DNA of 64,000 nucleotides, taken from Streptomyces sp. Act143 (lineage in GTDB: Bacteria > Actinomycetota > Actinomycetes > Streptomycetales > Streptomycetaceae). The first letter of the stretch is position 1, and the number at the start of each line of letters is the position of its first letter. The position numbers were made by a program, and so were the translations under genes. Under the pieces are notes generated by a model. That model had not been told where the DNA came from, searched no databases, and saw only the letters and a program-made list of their open reading frames with translations. The stretch is taken from positions 1,808,071 through 1,872,070 of the forward strand of contig NZ_QFRX01000001.1 in assembly GCF_003143935.1 (NCBI RefSeq), read 5' to 3'. Shown here one piece after another: positions 34,570 to 42,984 of the stretch.

Positions 34570-35778
34570 TCAGCCCTTGATCTCGGTCCAGGCCTGGACC
34601 CACTTCGCGTACGGCACGCACTTGACGTCGGTGCGGCCGTCCAGGCAATGCTCGATGGGCGTGTTCCAGAAGGCGATGTTCTTCCAGTAGCTCTCGTCGG
34701 CCGCGTGGTAGGTCGTGCAGAAGTTCTTGTCGCTGGTCAGGGCGCAGGCCTTGGAGTTGGCGGGCGCCTCGCCGAAGTACTCGGCGACCTGGGCGTTGAC
34801 CTTCGGGGAAATGATCCAGTCCAGCCATTTGTAGGCGCAGGCGGGGTGCTTGGCCCTGGCGGAGACCATCCAGGTGTCGGACCAGCCCGTCGCCCCCTCC
34901 TTGGGGACGAATGCCTTGACCTTGGCGCCCTCGTCGGTGGTGAGGTTGGCGATGACCTGCCAGGTGGTGCCGACGACGGAGTCACCGCTCTTGAAGGCGG
35001 AGATCTCCTTGAGGTAGTCGCTCCAGTACTCGCCGACGTTCGCGTTCTGCTGTTTGAGCAGGTCCACGGCGGCGTCGAACTGCTTCTGGTCCAGGGCGTA
35101 GGGGTCCTTGATGCCGAGGCCGGGTTCGGTCGCCTTCAGGTACAGGGCCGCGTCGGCGATGTAGATGGGCGAGTCGTACGCCGTGACGTGGCCTTTGTAC
35201 TTGGCGGCGTCGTCGAAGACCGCGGACCAGGACGTCGGCGCGGGTGTGACCTTCTCGGTGTTGTACATCAGCAGGTTGGCGCCGCGGCCGTGCGGGATGC
35301 CGTACATCTGCCCGTCGACGGAGTTCCAGTCGCCGTCCTTCAACCCGCTGTAGATGTCCTTGTAGTGGGGGACGAGGGCGGTGTTGACGGGGGCCGCGTC
35401 GCCGGAGGCGATGAGGCGCAGCGAGGCGTCACCGGAGGCGGAGACGGCGTCGTACTCCCCCGTCTTCATCAGTTTGACCATCTCGTCGCTGCTGGCGGCG
35501 GTCTTGGAGTTGACCTGGCAGCCGGTCTGCTTCTCGAAGTCGCTGACCCAGTCGGTCTTCGGGTCGTTGGAGCCGTCCTCGACGTAGCCCGCCCAGGCGA
35601 TCAGGTTGACCTGTCCCTCGGTCTTGCCGAGTTTCGAAGGGGCCTTCAGGTCAGGGGGGTTGAGGCCGGTGGCCGCGGAACCGTCGCCGTCGTCGGACGA
35701 ACCGCAGGCGGTGGCGGCGAGGAGCAGTGCGGCGACGGCTGCCGCCGCCTTGAGGGTAGGGCGCACGACGTACTCCAT
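34570..35778 (-). CDS. Polyamine-type substrate-binding lipoprotein (PotD-like)
   Basis: 402 residues. The signal ends in a lipobox LAATAC, then a Ser/Asp-rich linker. The mature protein starts LIAWAGYVEDGSN and shows the PotD pattern (SDFEKQTGCQV, TGEYDAVSASGDASLRLI, YGIPHGRGANLLMYNTEKV). It should bind a polyamine or related cation outside the membrane. The ATG at 35778 is 24 bp behind the ATP-binding gene. Four cysteines near the end may stabilise the C-terminal lobe. Confidence 0.9.
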   Translation of the reverse strand: MEYVVRPTLKAAAAVAALLLAATACGSSDDGDGSAATGLNPPDLKAPSKLGKTEGQVNLIAWAGYVEDGSNDPKTDWVSDFEKQTGCQVNSKTAASSDEMVKLMKTGEYDAVSASGDASLRLIASGDAAPVNTALVPHYKDIYSGLKDGDWNSVDGQMYGIPHGRGANLLMYNTEKVTPAPTSWSAVFDDAAKYKGHVTAYDSPIYIADAALYLKATEPGLGIKDPYALDQKQFDAAVDLLKQQNANVGEYWSDYLKEISAFKSGDSVVGTTWQVIANLTTDEGAKVKAFVPKEGATGWSDTWMVSARAKHPACAYKWLDWIISPKVNAQVAEYFGEAPANSKACALTSDKNFCTTYHAADESYWKNIAFWNTPIEHCLDGRTDVKCVPYAKWVQAWTEIKG

Positions 35779-35802
35779 ACGTGAGGGGACGAGCGGGGGT
35801 GG

Positions 35803-36840
35803 TCAGTCCGGGACGGGCACGGCCACGGCGTGCCGGCGGTGCCACTGCAGGCGCACCCGGGTGCCGCGGTAGGCGGCGACGTCCTCGGAGGAGGTCTCCA
35901 GGTTCTGCTGGAGGGCGGTGAGGCGGCCGCCGGCGTCGAGGTCGACGAGGAAGCGGGTGGCGTCCCCGAGGTAGACGACCTCGGCGACGGTGCCGACGGC
36001 GGTGGCGTGCTCGGGCTGGTCGGCCTCGGCGGACTCCTTGAGGACGCGGATCTTCTCCGGCCGGATGCTGTAGGTGCCGGGGCTGCCGACGATGCGGTGG
36101 GCCGACTCGCCCTCCAGGAGGTTGGAGGTGCCGACGAAGGACGCCACGAACGGGGTCGCGGGGCGTTCGTAGACCTCGGCGGGGGTGCCGACCTGTTCGA
36201 TGCGGCCCTGGTGGAAGACGGCGATGCGGTCGCTCATCGTCAGGGCCTCCTCCTGGTCGTGGGTGACGAAGACGAAGGTGATGCCGACCTCGCGCTGGAG
36301 CGCCTTGAGCTCGACCTGCATCTGCTCGCGCAGCTTGAGGTCGAGGGCGCCGAGGGGTTCGTCGAGGAGCAGGACGCGGGGGCGGCCGACGAGAGCGCGG
36401 GCGAGGGCGACCCGCTGGCGCTGGCCGCCGGAGAGCTGGGCGGGGCGTCGTTTGCCGAACCCTTCGAGCCGCACCTCCGCGAGGGCCTTACGCGCCCGCA
36501 CCAGCCGCTCGGCCTTGGGCACCTTGCGGATCTTGAGTGCGTAGGCGACGTTCTGCTCGACGGTCATGTGCGGGAACAGCGCGTAGTCCTGGAAGACGGT
36601 GTGCACGTCCCGCTCGAAGGGGGCGAGCCCGGTGACCTCCTGTCCGGCGAGCTCGATCCGGCCGCCGGTCGGCGCCTCGAATCCGGCGATCATGCGCAGG
36701 ACGGTGGTCTTGCCGGAGCCGGAGGGGCCGAGCATCGAGAAGAACTCGCCGTCCCGGATCTCCAGATCCACCCCGGCCACGGCGGTCGTCTCCCCGAACG
36801 ACTTCCGCAGATCCTGCAACCGGATCGCCATTCCCTCCAT
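35803..36840 (-). CDS. Polyamine-type ABC ATP-binding protein (PotA-like)
   Basis: 345 residues, first gene of the operon. Walker [10 protein letters not shown] is near residue 39, the Q-loop [12 protein letters not shown] near 84, the signature [15 protein letters not shown] near 138, Walker [13 protein letters not shown] near 158, and the H-loop [10 protein letters not shown] near 192. A C-terminal TOBE regulatory domain follows ([24 protein letters not shown]). The ATG at 36840 has GGAAGG at a long distance; ATG 36831 is an alternative, removing three residues. It is divergent from a GntR regulator with a shared 103-bp promoter region that carries inverted repeats. Confidence 0.92.
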   Translation of the reverse strand: MEGMAIRLQDLRKSFGETTAVAGVDLEIRDGEFFSMLGPSGSGKTTVLRMIAGFEAPTGGRIELAGQEVTGLAPFERDVHTVFQDYALFPHMTVEQNVAYALKIRKVPKAERLVRARKALAEVRLEGFGKRRPAQLSGGQRQRVALARALVGRPRVLLLDEPLGALDLKLREQMQVELKALQREVGITFVFVTHDQEEALTMSDRIAVFHQGRIEQVGTPAEVYERPATPFVASFVGTSNLLEGESAHRIVGSPGTYSIRPEKIRVLKESAEADQPEHATAVGTVAEVVYLGDATRFLVDLDAGGRLTALQQNLETSSEDVAAYRGTRVRLQWHRRHAVAVPVPD

Positions 36841-36911
36841 GGGCGGGAACCTTCCTGGTGCTCTCGTGCGTTGACCTATTGACCGGAAACATATGAAGTC
36901 ATAGTTCAAAG

Positions 36912-36940
36912 CTCAAGGCCCCCTTAGGGTAAAGCTTGAG
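36912..36940. promoter_or_regulatory. Inverted repeats between potA-like and gntR genes
   Basis: CTCAAG (36912-36917) and CTTGAG (36935-36940) face each other around a central CCCTTAGGG palindrome (36921-36929). The repeat ends 3 bp before the GntR start codon. It is a candidate operator through which the GntR protein controls itself and the importer. Confidence 0.5.
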
Positions 36941-36943
36941 TCA

Positions 36944-37702
36944 ATGAGCAAGGTGGTGGCCGTGAAGCAGCAGCAGATGAACGGCGGCGCCCGGAAAGCC
37001 GTCTTCGCCCCGGTCGACAGCCGGGCGCGGGTCGACGCCGTGGTGCGCCGGATCGGCGACGCCATCGAGCTCGGCCTGCTGGCCGACGGCGAGCAACTGC
37101 CCGGCGAGACCGAGCTCGCGGGCCAACTGGGCGTCTCCACGGTGACCCTGCGGGAAGCGCTCATGGCGCTGCGCCAGCAGGGCCTGGTCACCACCCGCCG
37201 GGGCCGCGGCGGCGGCTCCTTCGTCTCCCTCCCCGAAGTCCCCGGCGAGGAACGCCTGAAGGTCCGGCTGCGCGGCTGGAGCACCGAGGAACTCCGCGAC
37301 CTCGGCGACCACTGGGCGGCCCTGTCCGGCACGGCGGCCCGGCTCGCCGCCGACCGCACCGAACCGGACGACCTCGTCCAACTGCGCCGCACGGCAGAGG
37401 AGTTGAGCCGGGCAGCGGACGCGGCGGCACGCAGCCGGGTCTACGGCCGCTTCCACGTCGAACTCGCCGCGGCATCGCAGTCGGCCCGGCTCACCCGGGA
37501 GCAGGTGGCTCTGCAGACCGAGGTCGGCGCCCTGCTCTGCCTTGTGCTCGGGGACGACGAATATCGTGAAGAGGTCTCCCGGCGACTCCGATTCGTAATC
37601 TCAGCCGTGCAGGATGGGGCCCACGAATTGGCCAGGGACCAGGCCGAGCGGTGCGTCCAGGAGTCGACGTCGCGGCTGATCGCCCTGCGTCTGACGCTGT
37701 AG
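36944..37702 (+). CDS. GntR/FadR-family transcriptional regulator
   Basis: 252 residues. The winged helix is QLPGETELAGQLGVSTVTLREALMALRQQGLVTTRRGRGGGSFV near residues 48-92. A helical FCD-like ligand domain follows (AARLAADRTEPDDLVQLRR, YGRFHVELAAAS). FadR-type proteins often sense organic acids or amines; here polyamine uptake is the likely target because the importer is divergent. The ATG at 36944 lies only 3 bp from an inverted repeat and has no ribosome-binding site, so it may be leaderless; GTG 36961 is an alternative. A Cache-domain gene follows after 41 bp and is probably co-transcribed. Confidence 0.9.
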   Translation: MSKVVAVKQQQMNGGARKAVFAPVDSRARVDAVVRRIGDAIELGLLADGEQLPGETELAGQLGVSTVTLREALMALRQQGLVTTRRGRGGGSFVSLPEVPGEERLKVRLRGWSTEELRDLGDHWAALSGTAARLAADRTEPDDLVQLRRTAEELSRAADAAARSRVYGRFHVELAAASQSARLTREQVALQTEVGALLCLVLGDDEYREEVSRRLRFVISAVQDGAHELARDQAERCVQESTSRLIALRLTL

Positions 37703-37743
37703 CCCGCACCGCTCGCGAGGTCCCCGTCCGCTGGAGGGCAGCC

Positions 37744-38508
37744 ATGAGCCTCGCGACGGCAACGCTCGGCAAGGCACCGGAGGAATCGGTCGCGGCCCGC
37801 GTCCGCTCGACGCTGGAGGCCGTGTTCGACGCGGTCTCCGCGACCCGCGCCGACACCACGGCCCTGCTGGCCCGGGTGGCCGCCGCGGGCCGCCGCCCGG
37901 CCACCGTCGACCTCGCCGCCCTGCGTCCCGGCCTGCACGGCCGGCTCGCCCGCGACGAGCTGGTCTCCGGCGTCGGCTTCGTGGCCGCGCCGGGCCTGCT
38001 GAGCGACGTACCGGCGTGGCTGGAGTGGTGGCAGACCGGCTCCGACGGCGACGTACGGCCGCTGCTGCTCGACCTCGATCCCGAGCACTCGGCGTACGCC
38101 GACTACACCCACTGGGACTGGTTCGCGCTGCCCCGCGACACCGGGGAGCGGGCGGTGGCCGGGCCGTACGTCGACTACCTCTGCTCCGACGAGTACAGCC
38201 TCACCCTCTCCGCGCCCGTGCTGGTCGAGGGCCGGTTCGCCGGGGTGGCCGCCGCGGACGTGTATCTGCGGCACTTCGAGGCGGCCGTCATGCCGATGCT
38301 GCGCAGGCTGCCCGGCCCCGCGCGGCTGGTGAACGCGCGGGGCCGGGTGGCGGCGTCCACCGACCCGCGCCATCTGGTCGGCTCGCTCGGCAAGGGCCCG
38401 GACTTCGCACGGGTACTGACGACGGGCCGGCCGGAGCGCACCGACGGGATACGGCTGGCGCCGTGCGACGGGGTGCCGTTGGTGCTGGTGAGCACGGACC
38501 GGGTGTGA
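37744..38508 (+). CDS. Cache (PDC)-domain sensor-like protein
   Basis: 254 residues. The central part (VGFVAAPGLLSDVPAWLEWWQTG, the HWDWFALPRDTGE segment, YVDYLCSDEYSLTLSAPVL, then FAGVAAADVYLRHFE) has the pattern of a Cache ligand-binding domain, which binds small molecules such as amino acids or polyamines. No membrane helix, kinase or DNA-binding domain is attached, so it is a soluble, possibly cytoplasmic sensor. A GGAGGG site precedes the ATG at 37744. As the partner of the GntR gene it may report polyamine level, which is inference. Confidence 0.8.
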   Translation: MSLATATLGKAPEESVAARVRSTLEAVFDAVSATRADTTALLARVAAAGRRPATVDLAALRPGLHGRLARDELVSGVGFVAAPGLLSDVPAWLEWWQTGSDGDVRPLLLDLDPEHSAYADYTHWDWFALPRDTGERAVAGPYVDYLCSDEYSLTLSAPVLVEGRFAGVAAADVYLRHFEAAVMPMLRRLPGPARLVNARGRVAASTDPRHLVGSLGKGPDFARVLTTGRPERTDGIRLAPCDGVPLVLVSTDRV

Positions 38509-38567
38509 CCGGGCCCGCCAGGGACACCGGTGAGCGCGGCTCGGAAGTGACCGGGCCGGCCAGGGAC
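38505..38567. repeat. Two 21-bp direct repeats, 42 bp apart, at the 3' end of the Cache gene
   Basis: Bases 38505-38525 and 38547-38567 match at 20 of 21 positions. The first copy contains the Cache gene stop codon; the second lies in the gap before the convergent MmyB-like gene. Confidence 0.75.
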
Positions 38568-38595
38568 GTCACGGGGCGGTGTCGCGTCGCGAGCC

Positions 38596-39255
38596 TCACT
38601 CGGCCGCGGAAACCACCCTCAGATGCGCGGTCGACCGGCGCACCCCGCGCGGGCGTGCCGGAGCGCGCCGTGTCTCGCGCAGGACCAGGGTCAACCGCGT
38701 GTAGCCGAGGTCCCGGAGCGTGCCGGGCGTCTCGTCGACGACCCGGCACTCGGTGGCGCCCCAGCGCGGATCGGGGTGCAGCAGCGGCCGGACGGCGCCG
38801 TCGTGCGCGAAGGCCCGCTCGCCGACCGCCCTGATCCAGTGCGGCAGGCCGTGCCGGTAGGCGGCGTCCATGATCGGGTCCTGGGCGATGTCCCGGCGGA
38901 TCGCCTGCAGTGCGTGGTCGTGCCCGTCCCGCTCCACCGCGGCGGCGAAGTGGGCCAGCATCGGCAGACACCAGCTCGACTCGTGCTCACCGAGCACGGC
39001 GCCGGCGTCCGGGTGGAAGAGCACGAACCTGAGGAAGTTGTCGTCCGGCATGGCGGTCGGATGCGGACCGACACCGCCGAAAAGTGACGCGAAAGCAGCG
39101 TTGGACAGAACGACGTCCCACCGCTCGTCGAGCACGAGCGAAGGGAAGGGAACCGCTTCCAGAAGGGTGGCGTAGTCCTGGAGATACGCCCGGGCCTCGG
39201 GACTGTCGGGGACGGACCGCGGCTGCGGCCGCTGCCCTCCTGCCTGTTGTGCCAT
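38596..39255 (-). CDS. MmyB-like ligand-binding domain protein lacking HTH
   Basis: 219 residues that match only the ligand-binding half of MmyB/XRE regulators (YATLLEAVPFPSLVLDERWDVVLSNAAF, then the DDNFLRFVLFHPDA and PLLHPDPRWGATECRVVDETPG segments), a PAS-like fold that binds fatty-acid-like ligands. The usual N-terminal helix-turn-helix is absent, and nothing like it is encoded upstream on this strand. It may titrate a ligand or work with a separate DNA-binding partner. ATG 39255 follows GAGGGG at 10 bp; ATG 39273 would add six residues. Confidence 0.82.
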   Translation of the reverse strand: MAQQAGGQRPQPRSVPDSPEARAYLQDYATLLEAVPFPSLVLDERWDVVLSNAAFASLFGGVGPHPTAMPDDNFLRFVLFHPDAGAVLGEHESSWCLPMLAHFAAAVERDGHDHALQAIRRDIAQDPIMDAAYRHGLPHWIRAVGERAFAHDGAVRPLLHPDPRWGATECRVVDETPGTLRDLGYTRLTLVLRETRRAPARPRGVRRSTAHLRVVSAAE

Positions 39256-39371
39256 CGGGAGGTCACCCCTCATTGCCTATGCGGCCACGCGCGTGGCGCC
39301 CTGATCCTGCTGCCCGGACGCGAACGGTGTCAACTATCGTGGCATTTCGTATCGGTTGACGGCTGAAATTG

Positions 39372-39385
39372 GCCACAGTTGTGGC
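39372..39385. promoter_or_regulatory. Inverted repeat in promoter of the XRE gene
   Basis: GCCACA-GT-TGTGGC lies 11-24 bp after a TTGACG -35-like box (39356-39361) and would overlap the -10 region. It is a candidate autoregulatory operator. Confidence 0.4.
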
Positions 39386-39493
39386 GAGACCTGGATGTGC
39401 GTTCGAACAACGGCTACTCTCCCCGGAGTTCACGGCAACCGCTTGTGTTGAGCTGCTTGTGAGAAGCCTGTGAGAGACGTAGGAGATCTGTCG

Positions 39494-40150
39494 GTGGCGG
39501 ATGGCTTCGCGAGTCCGGGTGCCCCGGTGACGGCTGTACTGCCGGCCGTCGTCGCTCGCGTCACCGCGCTCGCCGACCGGCTCGGTGTGCCGCACGCGGA
39601 GGTCTTCCACACCGGCCGCCTGTCGGTGGCCAGCGGTGTCCCCGAGTCCGTGGTCAAGGCCCTGCTGAGCGGCCGGCCGGCCGGGGAGCCGGACGTCCAG
39701 GCCCGCTTCCTGCAGCGTCTGGACCTGCTGCGCCGCACCCGTCTGAAGCCCAACGGCCGCAAGTACACCCAGCAGGAGATCGCCGACGGCGCCGGCATGT
39801 CGCGCCAGCAGGCGGGCGCCCTCATCAACGGTGACCGGCGTCCCACGATGGAGCACTGCGACGCCATCCAGCGCTTCTTCCGCGTGCACGCCGGTTTCCT
39901 CACGGCGGAGGACCCCGAGGCCCTGGCCGGTGCCCTGCAACGCACCGAGCAGGATCTCCTGCAACAGCTGGCCGACCGCGAGAAGGAAGCGGCCGCCGGC
40001 GCGGGCGACCCACTGGAGCAGCTCCTCCAGGACCACGGCGTCCGCGGAATCGCCTGGCGGGCCGCGCAGCTGCCCACCGACCAGCACCGCGACAAGGTCG
40101 CCGAGTGGCTGGACATGCTTCTGGAGAGCGTCAAACGGCCCGAGTCGTGA
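39494..40150 (+). CDS. XRE-family helix-turn-helix regulator
   Basis: 218 residues. The helix-turn-helix is KYTQQEIADGAGMSRQQAGALINGDRRPTMEHCDAIQRFF near residues 88-128, with a helical N-terminal domain and a coiled, charged C-terminal region (EQDLLQQLADREKEAAAG). GTG 39494 follows AGGAG with 8 bp spacing and is preferred to GTG 39470. It immediately precedes a HExxH metallopeptidase gene, the arrangement in which ImmA/IrrE-type proteases cleave or control an XRE repressor. No prophage or conjugative gene is nearby, so a stress or developmental role is more likely than control of a mobile element. Confidence 0.87.
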   Translation: MADGFASPGAPVTAVLPAVVARVTALADRLGVPHAEVFHTGRLSVASGVPESVVKALLSGRPAGEPDVQARFLQRLDLLRRTRLKPNGRKYTQQEIADGAGMSRQQAGALINGDRRPTMEHCDAIQRFFRVHAGFLTAEDPEALAGALQRTEQDLLQQLADREKEAAAGAGDPLEQLLQDHGVRGIAWRAAQLPTDQHRDKVAEWLDMLLESVKRPES

Positions 40151-40164
40151 GCCGGGGGTTAACT

Positions 40165-40716
40165 GTGGGCATCGGTAGGGAAATGCGCCGCCTGTGCGGC
40201 GAGCTGGTCGCGGAGCTGCCCTTCCCCGCACCCGCGGCACATCCCACGGAGCTGTACACGGCCCTCTGCGAGGCGATGAGCCGCCGACGCGGCCGCCCGG
40301 TCCACTTCCGTACGGCCGCCTTCCCGGTCGGCACCGCGAGCGGCCTGTGGCTCGACATGGCCGACCAGGACCTGGTCGTCGTCGAGGAACGCACCGCCCC
40401 CGACCACCAGTTGGTCATCCTCGGTCACGAGCTGTGGCACATGCAGGCCGGTCACAGCAGCCACCACGTCGAGGGTGCCGCCGTCGCGGCCCGCATGCTC
40501 AGCGACGGCGGCGACCTCAGGGCGGCCGTCCTCAAGGTCGCCGCCCGCAGCCGCTTCGACCAGGCCGACGAGAAGGAGGCCGAGCGCTTCGGTCTCCTGC
40601 TGGCCAGCAAGTGCCGTACCTGGCTGGACGGTTCGTCGGTACGGGGTCCGGTGCAGCGGGACCGGCTGGCGGGCCGCATCGAAGCCTCGCTCGGATACCT
40701 GGGTCCGCAGGGCTGA
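40165..40716 (+). CDS. ImmA/IrrE-like zinc metallopeptidase
   Basis: 183 residues with the zinc motif GHELWHMQAG (HExxH) near residue 92 and a later acidic helix (DEKEAERFGLLLASKC) that can supply the third ligand, as in ImmA/IrrE-family peptidases sometimes labelled toxin components. It probably acts on the XRE protein encoded upstream. The start is not certain. GTG 40147 overlaps the XRE stop but would place a TTA codon at position 5. GTG 40165 follows GGGGG with 6 bp spacing and avoids it, so 40165 is chosen. Confidence 0.82.
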   Translation: MGIGREMRRLCGELVAELPFPAPAAHPTELYTALCEAMSRRRGRPVHFRTAAFPVGTASGLWLDMADQDLVVVEERTAPDHQLVILGHELWHMQAGHSSHHVEGAAVAARMLSDGGDLRAAVLKVAARSRFDQADEKEAERFGLLLASKCRTWLDGSSVRGPVQRDRLAGRIEASLGYLGPQG

Positions 40717-40757
40717 GCACACCCGCTCCACAGGCCGACGCCGCCGCACCGCGGCCC

Positions 40758-41801
40758 TCATGTGGCGCTGCGCTCGCTCGCCTCCCGCAACTCCCGCTCC
40801 ACGGTCCGCTCACGGACCCCGCCCGGCCGTCCGGCGGCCGTCCCCGGCCGCCCTGTCCGCAGCAGGTCCCGCCAGTGCTCCCGGCTCCAGTCCGCCGGCG
40901 CGGTTGCCCTCGTGAACTCCTCCACCAGCGCCACGAACCGCCCCGGGTCGGTGTGGAACGGGAAGTGCCCGGCGCCCTCGAAGATCTCCAGCCGGCTGCC
41001 CGGCATGGCCTCGTGCGCCCCGAAGGCGTGCCGCACCGGCACCACGCTGTCCCGGTCGCCCCAGAGCAGCATGGTGGGCATGCCCTCGGTGAGATAGCAC
41101 CGGTCCAGCATCGTCACGACCTGCCCCCGCCAGTCCACCACGGCACGCAGGGTCCGGATGAACGCGTTGCGGGAGGTCTCGTCGGGCAACGCGTCGACGA
41201 GGTTCAGCAGATCGGGGGCGTCCTGTCCGAGATCGGTGTCCAGGATCTTCATCAGCCGCACCGCGAGCCCCACTTGCAGCCGGGCACCCGGCAACCGCAG
41301 TGCGGACAGCAGCAGATGGGCACCGGGCAGCGAGACGAGCCGCAGCATCGGATTGACCTCGCGCCCCACACCGCCCGCGCTCACCAGGATCAGCCGCTCG
41401 GTCCGTTCGGGGAACTGGTACGCGAACTGCATCGCCACTCCCCCGCCCAGCGAGTGCCCCACCAAGGTCGCCGACTCGATCCCGAGGGTGGTGAGGAGGT
41501 CCCGCACGCCGTTGGCGTAGGCGGCCACCGAGTAGTCGGCGCGGGGTTTGTCGGAGGCGCCGTGACCGAGCAGGTCGGGGGCGACGACGGTGTGGGTGCG
41601 GGCGAGGTCGGGGATCAGTTCGGCCCAGGTGGCCGAGGAGTCGCCGATGCCGTGGATGAGAACGAGGGCCGGTCCTTCGCCGGCCATGCGGAAGGCGCGC
41701 CGGTATCCGTGCACCACCCGGTACTGCAACTCCAGTTCGCCGTCACCCACCGGGCGCAGTCTCACGGTGCGCGCGGGGAGCCGATGCGGGACGTCGACCA
41801 C
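40758..41801 (-). CDS. Alpha/beta hydrolase
   Basis: 347 residues. The oxyanion region is LVLIHGIGDSSATW near residue 47, the nucleophile elbow LVGHSLGGGVAMQ near 113 (Ser), an acid in LLWGDRDSVVP near 248 and the histidine in FEGAGHFPFH near 277. This is a complete catalytic triad of a lipase/esterase/epoxide-hydrolase-like enzyme. The substrate is unknown, and there is no signal peptide, so it is cytoplasmic. The start is GTG 41801, preceded by GGGAGG with 7 bp spacing. It is convergent with the metallopeptidase gene. Confidence 0.9.
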   Translation of the reverse strand: MVDVPHRLPARTVRLRPVGDGELELQYRVVHGYRRAFRMAGEGPALVLIHGIGDSSATWAELIPDLARTHTVVAPDLLGHGASDKPRADYSVAAYANGVRDLLTTLGIESATLVGHSLGGGVAMQFAYQFPERTERLILVSAGGVGREVNPMLRLVSLPGAHLLLSALRLPGARLQVGLAVRLMKILDTDLGQDAPDLLNLVDALPDETSRNAFIRTLRAVVDWRGQVVTMLDRCYLTEGMPTMLLWGDRDSVVPVRHAFGAHEAMPGSRLEIFEGAGHFPFHTDPGRFVALVEEFTRATAPADWSREHWRDLLRTGRPGTAAGRPGGVRERTVERELREASERSAT

Positions 41802-42042
41802 GTTCGTGCCTCCCGTTTCCCCAGCCGCCCGCCCGGCCGTGCCTGGCCACCGGGTGCGGCTGAAAGCCCTGCCACTCCAGCGTAGAGCCCTGTTCCCGCA
41901 CGTGATTTCGATCAGGTTTCACCTCGGCTAAGCGGGCGAACGGACGCCTGGCGCGACCGGATTGTCAGTGCCGGTTGGCAAGCTGGAGTCAGGCCCTCAT
42001 TGGCGGGGCCGACCGACGAGCCGACTTGGGGAGAGCCGACCG

Positions 42043-42273
42043 ATGCCCACCGCCGTACTGACCGACCGCGAGCGCACCGCTGTACAGGCCTACCTGCGGC
42101 TGCTGCACACCGTCCGGGCCGCGTTCGACGGCCCGCCGGACGGCAGGCGACCACCCGTCGTCCCGCCGTCCGTCCTCGCGGAGGCGGAGCGGGCGCTGGC
42201 GGAAGCGGGGCTGGCGGGCAACGAGGAGGAGTTCTTCCGCCTGCTGCAGAACTGGTGCCCGCCGGGCCGGTAG
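42043..42273 (+). CDS. Small hypothetical protein
   Basis: 76 residues, not recognised as a family. It is mostly helical by composition: RERTAVQAYLRLLHTVRAAF, then a proline-rich turn and an Ala/Glu-rich helix ending EEEFFRLLQNWCPPGR. The ATG at 42043 follows GGGGAGA and gives normal high-GC third positions, which supports coding. It is convergent with the phosphopantetheinyl transferase gene. Longer in-frame starts upstream lack a ribosome-binding site. Confidence 0.7.
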   Translation: MPTAVLTDRERTAVQAYLRLLHTVRAAFDGPPDGRRPPVVPPSVLAEAERALAEAGLAGNEEEFFRLLQNWCPPGR

Positions 42274-42306
42274 CGAGCCCGTCGGCGCACCGGCCGTGCC
42301 GCGCGT

Positions 42307-42984
42307 TCAGGCGTGCGGCACGACCACCGACGTGGCCACCAGCCCGTGCCGGACGGTCCAGCGGCCCTCGAACACCCCGCGCCGCCGCCCGCCCACGACC
42401 GGTCCCGGGACGAGCAGTTCGGCACGCAGGCGCCCATGGGGGTGGTCGCCGGGGTCGACGAGGATCTCGATGTCGGCCTCGGCGAAGTCGAGCCAGGTGC
42501 CGGTGAGGGGGAACCACGCCTTGTAGACGGACTCCTTGGCGCTGAACAGCAGCCGGTCCCAGTGGGTGCGGGGGTGGGTCTCGGCGAGGTGGCGCAGTAC
42601 GACCCGCTCCCGGGGCAGCGACACGCTGTCGAGGACACCGTCCGGGAGCGGTCCGTGGGGTTCGGCGTCGATGCCCAGGGAGGCGAGGTCGGCCGAGCGG
42701 ACGAGGGCGGCGGCGCAGTAGCCGTCGCAGTGGGTCATGCTGCCGGTGAGGCCGGCGGGCCACTGCGGGGCGCCGCGTTCGCCGGGCAGCACCGGCTGCG
42801 GGGGCACGCCGAGCTTCTCCATGGCCCGCCGGGCGCAGGACCGTACGAGGGCGAACTCCCGACGCCTCTTGGCGACGGACTGCGCGACGAGCGCGGCCTC
42901 CTCGGGGTACAGCGTGATGCCGTCCGGCTCTCCCGGTCCGTGCGTCTCCACGACGACCACGGAGTCCGGCAGCAGTTCCTCCAT
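42307..42984 (-). CDS. 4'-phosphopantetheinyl transferase (EntD/Sfp superfamily)
   Basis: 225 residues. The family motifs are SMTHCDGYCAAAL near residue 82, LGIDAEPHGPL near 102 (Asp for Mg2+), and LLFSAKESVYKAWFPL near 146. It transfers phosphopantetheine from CoA to carrier-protein domains and so activates polyketide or peptide synthases; no such synthase is in the window, so it likely serves distant clusters. The ATG at 42984 overlaps the metallophosphoesterase stop by one base (TGATG), coupling the two. Confidence 0.93.
   Translation of the reverse strand: MEELLPDSVVVVETHGPGEPDGITLYPEEAALVAQSVAKRRREFALVRSCARRAMEKLGVPPQPVLPGERGAPQWPAGLTGSMTHCDGYCAAALVRSADLASLGIDAEPHGPLPDGVLDSVSLPRERVVLRHLAETHPRTHWDRLLFSAKESVYKAWFPLTGTWLDFAEADIEILVDPGDHPHGRLRAELLVPGPVVGGRRRGVFEGRWTVRHGLVATSVVVPHA

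Noticed and set aside
40147..40716. Peptidase start at GTG 40147
   Set aside because: It overlaps the upstream stop but lacks a ribosome-binding site and introduces a TTA codon; GTG 40165 has GGGGG at 6 bp. Kept as an alternative only.
42274..42306. Terminator between the small protein and the phosphopantetheinyl transferase genes
   Set aside because: Only a weak 4-bp stem (GCAC/GTGC) with partial extension is seen, not enough to call.
42307..42984. Phosphopantetheinyl transferase as evidence of a biosynthetic cluster here
   Set aside because: No polyketide or peptide synthase, carrier protein or tailoring gene is nearby; the gene pairs with a metallophosphoesterase instead.
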